A stretch of DNA of 64,000 bases, taken from JACMLD01 sp047602295. GTDB lineage: Bacteria > Bacteroidota > Bacteroidia > Chitinophagales > Chitinophagaceae. The position numbers and the translations under genes are program-made. Shown piece by piece: positions 27,139 to 35,386 of the stretch; the first letter of the stretch is position 1, and each line of letters starts with the position of its first letter. The notes under the pieces are model-generated. The model did no database searches and was not told the origin of the DNA. It saw only the letters and a program-made list of their open reading frames with translations. Where the stretch lies: contig JASGHP010000001.1 in assembly GCA_047602295.1 (NCBI GenBank), positions 4,092,001 to 4,156,000 of the forward strand, read 5' to 3'.

Positions 27139-27501
27139 ATGAAAAAATATTATTGCCTTTGCGCACTTGTAATGGCCTCTTTGTGCGGGTTTAGCCAGAC
27201 AGAAATTAAAGCGGCCGATGCCGGAAAGCATATTGGCGAGAAAGCCACCGTTTGCGATAAGGTTTTTGGAGGCCGCTACCTGGAAAACGCCAATGGGCAG
27301 CCTACTTTGGTAAATATGGGCGCCGCCTACCCTAATAACCCTTTTACTTTTGTAATTTTTGGAGAAAACAGGAAGAAATTCAAATACCAGCCGGAAGAGT
27401 TCCTGCTAAACAGAGAAGTTTGTGTTTCTGGCGAGATTACCAGTTTTAAAGACAAACCCCAGATTGTGGTTTCAGATACCACGCAGGTGAAAATTAAATG
27501 A
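27139..27501 (+). CDS. small secreted OB-fold-like protein
   Basis: 120 aa with a signal peptide (1-19, ending GFSQ). The mature part 'EIKAADAGKHIGEKATVCDKVFGGRYLENANGQPTLVNMGAAYPNNPFTFVIF ...' has the layout of secreted OB-fold domains found in Bacteroidota and next to nuclease-type proteins: strand 'HIGEKATVCDKV', central 'TFVIFGE', and 'EVCVSGEITSFKDKPQIVVSD'. Two Cys could form a disulfide. Isolated gene with its own terminator. Role unknown. Confidence 0.75.
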   Translation: MKKYYCLCALVMASLCGFSQTEIKAADAGKHIGEKATVCDKVFGGRYLENANGQPTLVNMGAAYPNNPFTFVIFGENRKKFKYQPEEFLLNREVCVSGEITSFKDKPQIVVSDTTQVKIK

Positions 27502-27503
27502 TT

Positions 27504-27529
27504 ATCAGATTTCTCATGTCTGATTTTTT
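27504..27529 (+). terminator. intrinsic terminator
   Basis: ATCAGA/TCTGAT stem with a nine-base loop and TTTTT tail, two bases after the stop at 27501. Confidence 0.6.
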
Positions 27530-27743
27530 GATGGCTGATGTCTGATGTGATAATGTATGATTTCTTTGGGTGTAAAACATCTTCTATCAGGCAGTTAGCC
27601 TTTACCCAAATGCTGTTTTAATGAGGTAAAACGAGCAGGTTTTTAACTGTTTAAACATTATAACAAATCGTTACAACGGAATTATCCGTCCATTCATCGA
27701 AAAAGAATGACAGTGACGCCTGAAGCCTGTATATTTGTAACGG

Positions 27744-27801
27744 TTTTTCATAGGATATTGGATTTTAAACGGGGCCGCATTTCTATGCTAGCCCTTTTTT
27801 T
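27744..27801 (+). ncRNA. candidate very short transcript with promoter and terminator
   Basis: A perfect -7 box TATATTTG lies at 27730-27737; about 35 bases later a GGGC..GCAT / ATGC..GCCC hairpin (27772-27794) is followed by seven T. If both signals work, they would define an RNA of roughly 58 bases. No ORF fits and no -33 box is evident. No gene follows on the plus strand. The flanking spacer (27532-27950) holds otherwise only the repeat fragment at 27840-27877. Confidence 0.25.
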
Positions 27802-27839
27802 ATGCCCGGCACTTCCCGGCACTTTGTGAATTGCATAAT

Positions 27840-27877
27840 AATCTACCCACCACCTGCTTCTTTGGAGCAAAAATGCT
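27840..27877. repeat. fragment of the 235-bp repeat family
   Basis: AATCTACCCACCACCTGCTTC and the following TTGGAGCAAAAATGCT match the end of the tandem unit at 9990-10459 (ATCTACCCACCAATTGCTTC, ATGGAGCAA). Confidence 0.6.
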
Positions 27878-27950
27878 GGCTCAATAATCCCCTTATGACC
27901 GAATAAATTACTCCGATCATTCAACACATAGCATTGCCGTTAGGCATTAC

Positions 27951-28028
27951 TCATTTTACTACTGGTGGCTGTGTAGGCTGTGTGGGTGGTTGTGGCTCTA
28001 TTTCTGGCTTTGGCTTTGGATCTGGCAT
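27951..28028 (-). CDS. possible 25-residue proline-rich micro-ORF
   Basis: ATG 28028 to TGA 27951 encodes a 25-residue peptide (MPDPKPKPEIEPQPP then TQPTQPPVVK) of alternating Pro, Lys, Glu and Gln. Similar short Pro/Glu-rich ORFs are annotated in Bacteroidota. It lies 37 bases after the SET-domain gene, same strand. Being so short and low in complexity, it could also be chance. Confidence 0.3.
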   Translation of the reverse strand: MPDPKPKPEIEPQPPTQPTQPPVVK

Positions 28029-28065
28029 ATGATTATTGTTTGATTCAATAATCTCTGTATAAAAT

Positions 28066-28512
28066 TCATGCCCGTTTTTTTGTCTTCTCCTTTTTGAATT
28101 TGGCTTCTATAGATTGGTTATGTTTAATCACATCCCAATACTCTTTTCCGTAGGCCACTAATATCTCCTGCCCTGCTTCTATGTCTGCAGTGGCTTTTAT
28201 AAACACTTTCTTGTTCTTTACTGCATATTCTGCGTTGTTTACAATGCCACGCACTTTGGAAAGTCCGCTGGCATCATTGGCATAACGGCCAATTGCCTTT
28301 AAATCTTCTTTTGCATCAATTACATGGTTTTTGTTTATGTAAAAGACATAGGCGTTGAAACGTTCATTGTCGTTGATGGCTTTCCAGGTGGTAATCTCAC
28401 CTTTGTATTCAACAATCAACGTTCCTTTCTCAATAAATTGTTTTGTAAACAAACCTTTGCCCGCACCGGGCAGTTTAGACTTTCTAACGATCAGGCTTTC
28501 CTGTGGAAACAT
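28066..28512 (-). CDS. SET-domain protein (lysine methyltransferase-like)
   Basis: 148-aa bacterial SET-domain protein, a fold that transfers methyl groups from S-adenosylmethionine to lysines. Seen: 'GAGKGLFTKQFIEKGTLIVEYKGE' (first SET block), 'NAYVFYINKNHVIDA', a central 'GRYANDASGLSK..GIVNNAEY' replacing the usual RFINHSC.PN, and 'AGQEILVAYGKEYW' matching the terminal Y..G block. The C-terminus is a basic tail (KFKKEKTKKRA) that could bind nucleic acid. ATG 28512 is chosen over the upstream start at 28701, which adds a sequence lacking SET homology. Methyltransferase activity and substrate are inference. Confidence 0.82.
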   Translation of the reverse strand: MFPQESLIVRKSKLPGAGKGLFTKQFIEKGTLIVEYKGEITTWKAINDNERFNAYVFYINKNHVIDAKEDLKAIGRYANDASGLSKVRGIVNNAEYAVKNKKVFIKATADIEAGQEILVAYGKEYWDVIKHNQSIEAKFKKEKTKKRA

Positions 28513-28730
28513 AATTTGGGGTTTAATTGCTTTGTACTTTGCTGCATGCCTTAAAAGGAGGAATGCATTTTCATTGGCAATAGATACTGCAATAAACACC
28601 AGGCCAAATTTTAACAACACCTGCCGTACCGCAACCGTACCATTCTGGTTGCAATATCGGTTATATGGCGTATTTGTGTGAAAAAAAATTGATAAACGCA
28701 TTTAATACCCAAAAACCTTTGGATGTACCA

Positions 28731-31046
28731 TTAATTAGTTGGTTTAGATTTTACGGTTATTTGCTCAAAGCAATTGTCGTTGCAGGTGTATGGCTTCAAA
28801 ATAATTTTACTGCCGTCATCTTTAAAAGCAGGATTATACTCCCACCAGAAACCGGAGTCTCCCCTTCTGCAATACTTGGAAAAATCCTTTGTCCAGTAAT
28901 TTACATCATTATGCTCGGCCGGGTTATCGTAACGCATCAGGCAATCTGCCACACCATCTGTATTTAATGCATCCCGCAGATTGCCGAATTCATCTTTACG
29001 CGGGCCTGAATCGTGGTGGGTAATGCCCAGGTAATGACCAATCTCATGGCGCACATTGTTGCCAATAATATGTTCCAGCAGGTTATTCAGGTCCCACTTA
29101 AAAATGCCGTTTTTTACTGCCGGTGTAAACCTGCCTTTTATCATACCAAAATAAATCCTTGTCTCAATAAAACCGGCTTGCGGATTGTCATACACTGCTT
29201 TGTCTGATATCTTCGCATCCACTTTTGCATCTGCATCATAATTATCACTGTATTCTTTTTGAGAAAAAGTAATACCTGCAGCATTAGGGTCTAACGGAGC
29301 TGTTCCATCATCTTTCATTAGCACCATTGCGTATTGATGCGCATAAAGCATATCGTCTGGTGTGTTGAAATTTACCCATCGATGTTTTTTGTGCAGCTTA
29401 TCCTGCCCGATGAAAATAAGTTGCGCTTTATCTTTGCTCAGGTAATGCCAGGTAACCTGAGCAGGGTTGTAAGGCTCGTAGTATTTTTTGAATAAGCCAT
29501 CAAGATCACAGATAAAAGCATCCTTGTGTTTTGTATCTGTTCTTACATAAATGGTTTTCTCTTCTACGTCTGTTGTTGGAGGTGTAATTGCTGCAAAGCC
29601 ACGATATTCTTCCCATAATGTATAGCCATCACCATTTTCCCGCTGTTCTTTGGGTTCATCGTCTTCATCCCAACTTAAAGGATGTTTGCCGGGGTTATTG
29701 TCGTCTTCCCATTTATCAGCCAGTTTGTTTTCATCTTTGTCTAAAGGAAGGGTTACATAATTTTTATTGGGTTCAATAGACGATACTGCATTTAATGGTG
29801 TGCCGTCTTCCAGCGTTACAACAGCAGACAATTTTCCCCAGGCAGCATAATCCATGCATTTAATTTTAGCTACAGCCTGCGATGCATTGCATTGGCCGGA
29901 ACTTACATAATCATTGGTAACACTTCCATTGGCAAATGCAGTACTTTGTTTCATGTCAGGATTGAAAACAAGATCGGGCGAGGTATCGAAACCTGTTCCT
30001 GTAAACTTTGGATAGTTATTGCAAAAGCCGGGGTAATTGGTAACATTGGCTAAGTTCCAGTTAATCTTTACCATGCCGGGATATTTGTAAGAAGGATCAC
30101 CCTTTTTGTGCACGTCTACATAAAACTGAACAGACACATCTCCTTTTGTATCGTCTGATGCATCTACTTTTGGGCCAGTAGGCAACCAATTATTGTAATC
30201 AAAATTGTAAGGCGTTATTATTGCTTCATACAATTCTTCCGGCTGGCCAATATAAGCAGTAAGATCTTCCGTGACTACCCTTGCACCATTATTGTCTCTT
30301 GTTTCTTTGTGGTAATTGATGCGGTAACCGCTTTTTGTTTTTGTTACTTGAATGTATGCGGCATCGGGATCGCTCTTCATGCCATAACCATACATAGATT
30401 TAGCCATATCTGTGGTAGCGCCTACTCCACCGGAAATATCTGCATCAAATGTAGTGTCTGCATGATCGCAACCGCCGCTTACAGATTTGCTGCTGGCACA
30501 ACTGCCACCTATATTCACCATACCTATCTTGTTGATAGGATCATATTGGAAGCCAAAACTAATAGTTGCGTTTCCACCTTTAGGCACTTCTGCTGTATTA
30601 AGTGTAGCCCTTCCGGAAGGCTGGCAAGATCCGCTACTGCTGCTGGAATACTTATAAAACAAGTTTCCGCTGAGTGATGCATCTTTAGAAGCAATAAGCG
30701 AATATTTGATATAATTAGCATTGCCCATACCAGTAGTAAAAGGCGATTGTATAAGCGCATTGGTTTGCCTGTCTGCCGTGCTCGGCACCGCCGAGTTTTT
30801 GCTGGACACTTGCACTGCGCCATCTACATTGGTAACCATTGGCGCATTCTTATTGCTGCCAGATATGGTAAGCATTGAATTGACGCTATAACTGGCATCT
30901 GCTGTACTCGCTTCCTCTTTTACATTTTTAGTATAATTAAACGACACTGCTGTGGTGGAGATGGTATAATTATCCTGCCCGTTAGAAACAATGGGCAAAT
31001 AGAATATCGCTGCTATCATCAGCAGTCTGCAAAAGTATTGTTGCAT
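28731..31046 (-). CDS. secreted metzincin-type zinc metallopeptidase
   Basis: 771-aa exported protein (signal peptide 1-23, ending SNGQ). The catalytic zinc site is HEIGHYLGITHH at about residues 667-678 (HExxHxxGxxH), followed by a probable Met-turn in DCLMRYDNP, defining a metzincin-like peptidase. Upstream are Ser/Gly- and Cys-containing beta-rich regions of unknown type (about 25-400) and an acidic Ca-binding-like stretch (DKDENKLADKWEDDN ... ENGDGYTLWEEYRGF, about 440-490). The protease part lies only in the last quarter. It is the last of six close-spaced exported-protein genes (11-base gap to the previous one). Substrate unknown; the N-terminal part may localise it or bind its target. 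Confidence 0.85.
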   Translation of the reverse strand: MQQYFCRLLMIAAIFYLPIVSNGQDNYTISTTAVSFNYTKNVKEEASTADASYSVNSMLTISGSNKNAPMVTNVDGAVQVSSKNSAVPSTADRQTNALIQSPFTTGMGNANYIKYSLIASKDASLSGNLFYKYSSSSSGSCQPSGRATLNTAEVPKGGNATISFGFQYDPINKIGMVNIGGSCASSKSVSGGCDHADTTFDADISGGVGATTDMAKSMYGYGMKSDPDAAYIQVTKTKSGYRINYHKETRDNNGARVVTEDLTAYIGQPEELYEAIITPYNFDYNNWLPTGPKVDASDDTKGDVSVQFYVDVHKKGDPSYKYPGMVKINWNLANVTNYPGFCNNYPKFTGTGFDTSPDLVFNPDMKQSTAFANGSVTNDYVSSGQCNASQAVAKIKCMDYAAWGKLSAVVTLEDGTPLNAVSSIEPNKNYVTLPLDKDENKLADKWEDDNNPGKHPLSWDEDDEPKEQRENGDGYTLWEEYRGFAAITPPTTDVEEKTIYVRTDTKHKDAFICDLDGLFKKYYEPYNPAQVTWHYLSKDKAQLIFIGQDKLHKKHRWVNFNTPDDMLYAHQYAMVLMKDDGTAPLDPNAAGITFSQKEYSDNYDADAKVDAKISDKAVYDNPQAGFIETRIYFGMIKGRFTPAVKNGIFKWDLNNLLEHIIGNNVRHEIGHYLGITHHDSGPRKDEFGNLRDALNTDGVADCLMRYDNPAEHNDVNYWTKDFSKYCRRGDSGFWWEYNPAFKDDGSKIILKPYTCNDNCFEQITVKSKPTN

Positions 31047-31057
31047 GTTAAAACCGG

Positions 31058-32140
31058 TTATTTGTTATTGGCGTTTAGTGCGTAAAATTTTCCGGTGATA
31101 TAACCGGTAAGATTATTACCACTTGCAGCATAATAAATCCTTGTCATTAATGTTCCCCTGAAGCCCTCATTGGTAACCTCTGTAATGTTTACTATACCCG
31201 CACAGGGATAATCTTTTCCATCTTCATTATGCTTTTTAGTGCCGCATGTGCAGGCGCGACCAGTAAAAGTGGTGAAAGCAATATTGTCCGGGTCTATATC
31301 AATGTTATGATTTCCTTTCGATGGCTTTCCTTTAAACTTTATAACAATAATTGCATTGGGCGTTGGGTTAGCGTTTGTTACATAACCATCACCATTAGGC
31401 GCTTTATTAATTTGCAATGCCAGTTGTTTGATATTGATGACGGTTGCGTCGTTTTGCGGATCGTACAAAACAGATGCATTGCTAGTAATGCCATTGAAGT
31501 TTATATTGCTCTGGCTGGAAGATGCGTTTGACATCTGTTGCATTTGCTTCATCTTCTCCTGCAACATTTGTTGTTGCGCTGCCGGTATCCTTGGGTCAAT
31601 GGCGGGCACCCCAATACCGCCTTTGTTATTGCTTACATACTTTGCATGGTCAAAACCGGCTTCCGGCATCTCCACTTCAAACGCTGTTTCATTTTGTACC
31701 ACATACATGGTGCAGTACAATATTATTTTGGGCAAACCGCCAGTTGCTTTCTTATCATCATTTTTTGGAATTAACTCTACCGAAATCTGCACTATTGATT
31801 TGTCTATATCTTTCGCAATGCTGGCAGGTGCTGAATAGGTAAAAGAAATAGTAGACGCATTGTTCATTACCAGTTTGCCACCGCCTTGCAGCACTTTGTA
31901 TTCACCCACAACATAAGCTGGCTTACTACCATCTGGGAAGCTGCCTGCATTGGGATAATTGTTCACCACAGTTCCATTGTCGAACTTTACATTCACTACT
32001 GTATTATCGCCTGTTTCTACAATGGCAGGTTCTGCCAGCAGGTTGTATTTAAATGCGCTCTCCGGATTTCCCTTCTGGGCAGTAAGTGGCGATGCAAAAA
32101 ACAGAACGGTACACGATAACAGGATGAATAGTTTAAGCAT
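31058..32140 (-). CDS. secreted hypothetical protein, operon member
   Basis: 360 aa with a signal peptide (1-21, ending PLTAQ). Beta-rich; contains a Met/Gln-rich stretch (QQQMLQEKMKQMQQMSN, about 190-206) that may be a helical linker. The C-terminal half (TINIKQLALQINKAPNGDGYV ... VIKFKGKPSKGN ... GNNLTGYITGKFYAL) resembles the C-terminal part of the next upstream protein, suggesting a shared domain. I do not recognise the family. Spacing of 17 and 11 bases to its neighbours indicates one transcript. Confidence 0.75.
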   Translation of the reverse strand: MLKLFILLSCTVLFFASPLTAQKGNPESAFKYNLLAEPAIVETGDNTVVNVKFDNGTVVNNYPNAGSFPDGSKPAYVVGEYKVLQGGGKLVMNNASTISFTYSAPASIAKDIDKSIVQISVELIPKNDDKKATGGLPKIILYCTMYVVQNETAFEVEMPEAGFDHAKYVSNNKGGIGVPAIDPRIPAAQQQMLQEKMKQMQQMSNASSSQSNINFNGITSNASVLYDPQNDATVINIKQLALQINKAPNGDGYVTNANPTPNAIIVIKFKGKPSKGNHNIDIDPDNIAFTTFTGRACTCGTKKHNEDGKDYPCAGIVNITEVTNEGFRGTLMTRIYYAASGNNLTGYITGKFYALNANNK

Positions 32141-32157
32141 AAAATGTCTTTTAATTA

Positions 32158-33675
32158 TTATGGTGCAATAAAATTTTTAAGTGCATTCCAGTTAATGAGT
32201 GGAAGCGCTCTATCAATTAAGCGCTTATCCCCTTTAAACTTTACAACAAGCCCGTATGCAGAAAGCTTATTGCCGTTTGCGGGATAATTAACCTTTGCGG
32301 TAATTCCCTTTTCTGTGTCTTGAGCCCAACCAATAGTAGGAGTTGAAAACTTTCCTATAAAAACAGTGAGCTGATCTTTTGTCCAGCTGCCATCACTATT
32401 CTGCGTTGCAGGAGAAAACACTTCTGCTACTGCCTGCGCAATTTTATGCTGAATAACAGTACTGCTTTTGTTATTGACGCCCCCTGTCATATAACCATTT
32501 AATCCTTGCGGATTAACCGTTATCTCAATGGTAAGGCTGTTCAGGCTTTCTGCTTTTTTAAAATCGGCATTTTCTTTTTTCATTTGCGGGCTATCCTGCA
32601 ATGCCAGCATTTGTTTTTGCATTTCTTCAGCAGTAATCTTTTTGTTCTGGTAAGCAATCATTATTTGCTTCATCTTTTCACTTGATGCTTTCATGGCATC
32701 TTGTGAAGGCATATCATTAGCCGGACTGCCAACGATATTAATGCCATAACTATAACTCTGCTCATCTTCAAAAAAAGTTTTTTCACTGTTTACACCTACC
32801 ATAAAACTGCTGGTATCTTTTTCATTGCAGAGCACAAAATCCAGTTTATCATTTGCCAGGCTTTTATTGCTTACAATAATAACAGGGGTCACATTTACAT
32901 CGCCGGGTTTCATTGTGCCGTTGCCACCATAATCCAAAGAAAGCACAGCTTGCAACGCCTGCTTTTTTACATTGAAACGCTTCTTCATAAACTCCGCCTC
33001 ACATGCTGATGCACTACGGATGGTTTGCTCTGGTTTATCGTATTCCCATAAATAAATATTAGGATCGCAATTGCTGCAACCCGGCATTGCATCTGTTTTA
33101 CCATACACACCTGGCTTGCGATAGAGGTGCAACTTGCCGGTTATATGTCCCATGGCAACAATATCTACATTGGCACCCGTGTAATAAGTTGCGTTTCCAC
33201 TAAAATCAAGATCAATCTCAGTATCTGTAAAGCTGTTGATGTGCAGGTGCAGTGGTTTGTTATTGTCCTTGTCGCGGTAATCATACACAGGAGAACCAAT
33301 AGCCCAGATACCGCTGGCATCTTTTATGTTGAAAGCAAAATAATTGGCAGACTCGTGATAACCGTATTTATACAAATCAAGATCCTGATCTCCTTTATGG
33401 AAATACAGATCAACTTCAGCAATCTGGAATGTATTTACACCATTTCCATACCCAAGCCTGGGCGAATAAGAAAACCTGTTTCTTCCCGAAGGATGTTTAA
33501 ACCAGCGGGCATAGCCATCATTGGCGTCAAACAATTTAGTACTGATGTTTATATTGGTGACTTTGCCCTGCTTATCTGTAAACTTTGCTGTGATGGTACC
33601 CGTTTGCGCAATGGCAACTATGCACAAGAGCAATCCGCTTGTTGCAATGGCAACAGCAATGCAATACTTTTTCAT
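32158..33675 (-). CDS. secreted hypothetical protein, operon member
   Basis: 505 aa with a signal peptide (1-24, ending AIAQ); ATG 33675 chosen because it starts that peptide. The first half has a Cys pair CSNC (near residue 205) and beta-rich sequence; residues about 340-380 form a helical Lys/Gln/Met stretch (EKMKQIMIAYQNKKITAEEM); the C-terminal part contains a domain also suggested in the next protein ('LTIEITVNPQGLNGYMTGGVN', 'LVVKFKGDK'). Unknown family and function. Part of the six-gene exported-protein operon. Confidence 0.75.
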   Translation of the reverse strand: MKKYCIAVAIATSGLLLCIVAIAQTGTITAKFTDKQGKVTNINISTKLFDANDGYARWFKHPSGRNRFSYSPRLGYGNGVNTFQIAEVDLYFHKGDQDLDLYKYGYHESANYFAFNIKDASGIWAIGSPVYDYRDKDNNKPLHLHINSFTDTEIDLDFSGNATYYTGANVDIVAMGHITGKLHLYRKPGVYGKTDAMPGCSNCDPNIYLWEYDKPEQTIRSASACEAEFMKKRFNVKKQALQAVLSLDYGGNGTMKPGDVNVTPVIIVSNKSLANDKLDFVLCNEKDTSSFMVGVNSEKTFFEDEQSYSYGINIVGSPANDMPSQDAMKASSEKMKQIMIAYQNKKITAEEMQKQMLALQDSPQMKKENADFKKAESLNSLTIEITVNPQGLNGYMTGGVNNKSSTVIQHKIAQAVAEVFSPATQNSDGSWTKDQLTVFIGKFSTPTIGWAQDTEKGITAKVNYPANGNKLSAYGLVVKFKGDKRLIDRALPLINWNALKNFIAP

Positions 33676-33694
33676 TGGTATAATTAATGATTGT

Positions 33695-34747
33695 TTATTG
33701 TTCCAGTATCCAGTAAGAACTTTGTTCGTTGGGAGAAATATTAGCAGCTTCCAGCAATAAACCAACATTCAGGTAAGTGCCGTTTCCCGCATTTTTCAAT
33801 CTTACTGCATTAGAATTGGGTACAGGTTCAATTATCCACCAGGCATTGCTGCTATTGTAGTTATCAGTCAGCATTTTCACATTGTCTGTACTTAAGAAAT
33901 TATTCTTCCACCTGTTTTTTATGAAGTAAGCATTTCTGCCCGCAACCGGCATCAGCGTCCAATGAGAGCTCCATGCATCTTGTTTAATAGAATTGCACTC
34001 CGTCATTCCTGTTTCAGTATTCACATAGGTATTCTTGGCAACATTCCTGATGCGGACAAAAGAATTGGTGGGAATATTATTATTGTAACCGTTGTTGTTT
34101 GCATTGTAGTTATTGTTGTAATTGTTATTGTAATTGTTTGGTGGCGGTGGCGCTACAATAGGCGGCTGGCTAACCATAGAAGCATTGCCTATGATTTGTA
34201 CATTCATATTGGGATACAGCGTTGCCTTTACATTGGGCGTTTCATTCAGCGGCACAATTACAATAGCGGTAGTTTTAATTGTTTCACCGGGCTTTATCCA
34301 ATAACCTATCTGCACAAACTTTTTGTTTCGCACAGTTTTGTTGTTTTGATCTCTCTCGTCTGCCACACCCAAAACATTGCAGGCCGCCATTTGCAACTGC
34401 ACAGACTTGTTGGTAAACCTGACACCTGTTGCATTCAGTATATCGAACTGTACAATGTAGGGAGATACATCGTTGCCCACCTGCCAGCCCTGGTTGTATA
34501 AAAATATTTTTGCTTCGGCAGATACATTGGTGATATAAAATTGCAAAGAGTATCGGCTGAAATCCCCCTTATCTCCTACTTCTTTTTCTTTTGCACTTTT
34601 TACCTGGTAGCCCATAGACATTCCATCTGCAGTGGCTGGCGCCGCTTCTGTGACCTGGAAACTTTGCTGCATTAGATTAGATTGCGCAATGCCGCAGACG
34701 CTCAATAACACGCAAAGCGTTATTGGCAAAATTGATTTGATGTGCAT
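33695..34747 (-). CDS. secreted beta-trefoil (RICIN-like) protein with Asn/Tyr linker
   Basis: 350 aa: signal peptide (1-21, ending GIAQ), an N-terminal beta domain (about 25-195), a low-complexity Asn/Tyr linker (about 200-225: NNYNNNYNNNYNANNN), and a C-terminal domain of about 120 residues with three repeated 'VRIRN..KNTYVN', 'NAYFIKNRWKNNFLS', 'NAVRLKNAGNGTYLN' units ending in 'WILEQ'. That threefold pattern is typical of beta-trefoil, ricin-type carbohydrate-binding domains. It probably binds glycans or another surface ligand. Fourth-from-last gene of the exported-protein operon. Confidence 0.78.
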   Translation of the reverse strand: MHIKSILPITLCVLLSVCGIAQSNLMQQSFQVTEAAPATADGMSMGYQVKSAKEKEVGDKGDFSRYSLQFYITNVSAEAKIFLYNQGWQVGNDVSPYIVQFDILNATGVRFTNKSVQLQMAACNVLGVADERDQNNKTVRNKKFVQIGYWIKPGETIKTTAIVIVPLNETPNVKATLYPNMNVQIIGNASMVSQPPIVAPPPPNNYNNNYNNNYNANNNGYNNNIPTNSFVRIRNVAKNTYVNTETGMTECNSIKQDAWSSHWTLMPVAGRNAYFIKNRWKNNFLSTDNVKMLTDNYNSSNAWWIIEPVPNSNAVRLKNAGNGTYLNVGLLLEAANISPNEQSSYWILEQ

Positions 34748-34807
34748 GTTGATTGATTTAGGGGGAGAAATGATTCATAATTTACTCCCATTTGCTGAGA
34801 GCAGATG

Positions 34808-35350
34808 TTAATAGTTGCCGGCAAAATTTCCGGAAAGCGTAATGGGGGCAACACCACCGTTGGAAGATGAGATGCCATCCACCACTGTAACCGTGTAAGT
34901 TCCCTCTATATGGTTTGATGAAAAACTGGTAACATTCATACTACCCGATTGTGACAGCAGTATATGTGTTTGCCCATTGGTAGAAGAACCATAATAGGCA
35001 ACATACAATCCTACTGCGCCACTGGTAAAAGGGCCGCTGGGGTTGGCTACTGCATTATCAAAATTAATGACGCCGGTTCCTTTTACTACCACTCCTATCG
35101 TTAATCCTTTAGCCGTATAAGAGCTAGTGGTATCTATGCGTGCGTAAAAAATTACCGTGTCTACTTTTTTCGAAAACTGCGTGCTGGTGCCGCTTAAATC
35201 AAATGTAAGTCCGCCGCTTCCGGTAACGTGTCCTGTTCCCGTAGGGTAAGTGCTGCCAGACGATGGTGTGGAAGTATTGCTCTTGCTGCAGGATGCAAAT
35301 ACTAAAAGTGCAATGGCTAATGTGCATACGTAAGTGAATGTTGCTTTCAT
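34808..35350 (-). CDS. small lipoprotein
   Basis: 180-aa lipoprotein: lipobox LLVFASC with the lipidated Cys at residue 21, followed by a Ser/Thr-rich linker and a beta-rich Gly/Ser/Thr domain. Serine-type tether follows Cys, so its Lol sorting cannot be judged. Family not recognised. It sits 36 bases after the OmpA-domain gene and 60 bases before the trefoil gene. Confidence 0.8.
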   Translation of the reverse strand: MKATFTYVCTLAIALLVFASCSKSNTSTPSSGSTYPTGTGHVTGSGGLTFDLSGTSTQFSKKVDTVIFYARIDTTSSYTAKGLTIGVVVKGTGVINFDNAVANPSGPFTSGAVGLYVAYYGSSTNGQTHILLSQSGSMNVTSFSSNHIEGTYTVTVVDGISSSNGGVAPITLSGNFAGNY

Positions 35351-35386
35351 GTTGTTTGTTTTTTGGGTTAATGGTTATTGATGTAT

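Noticed and set aside
31229..31838. Overlapping plus-strand ORFs (100-136 residues) inside the exported-protein operon
   Set aside because: They oppose well-supported minus-strand genes with signal peptides and tight spacing; composition looks like antisense shadow.
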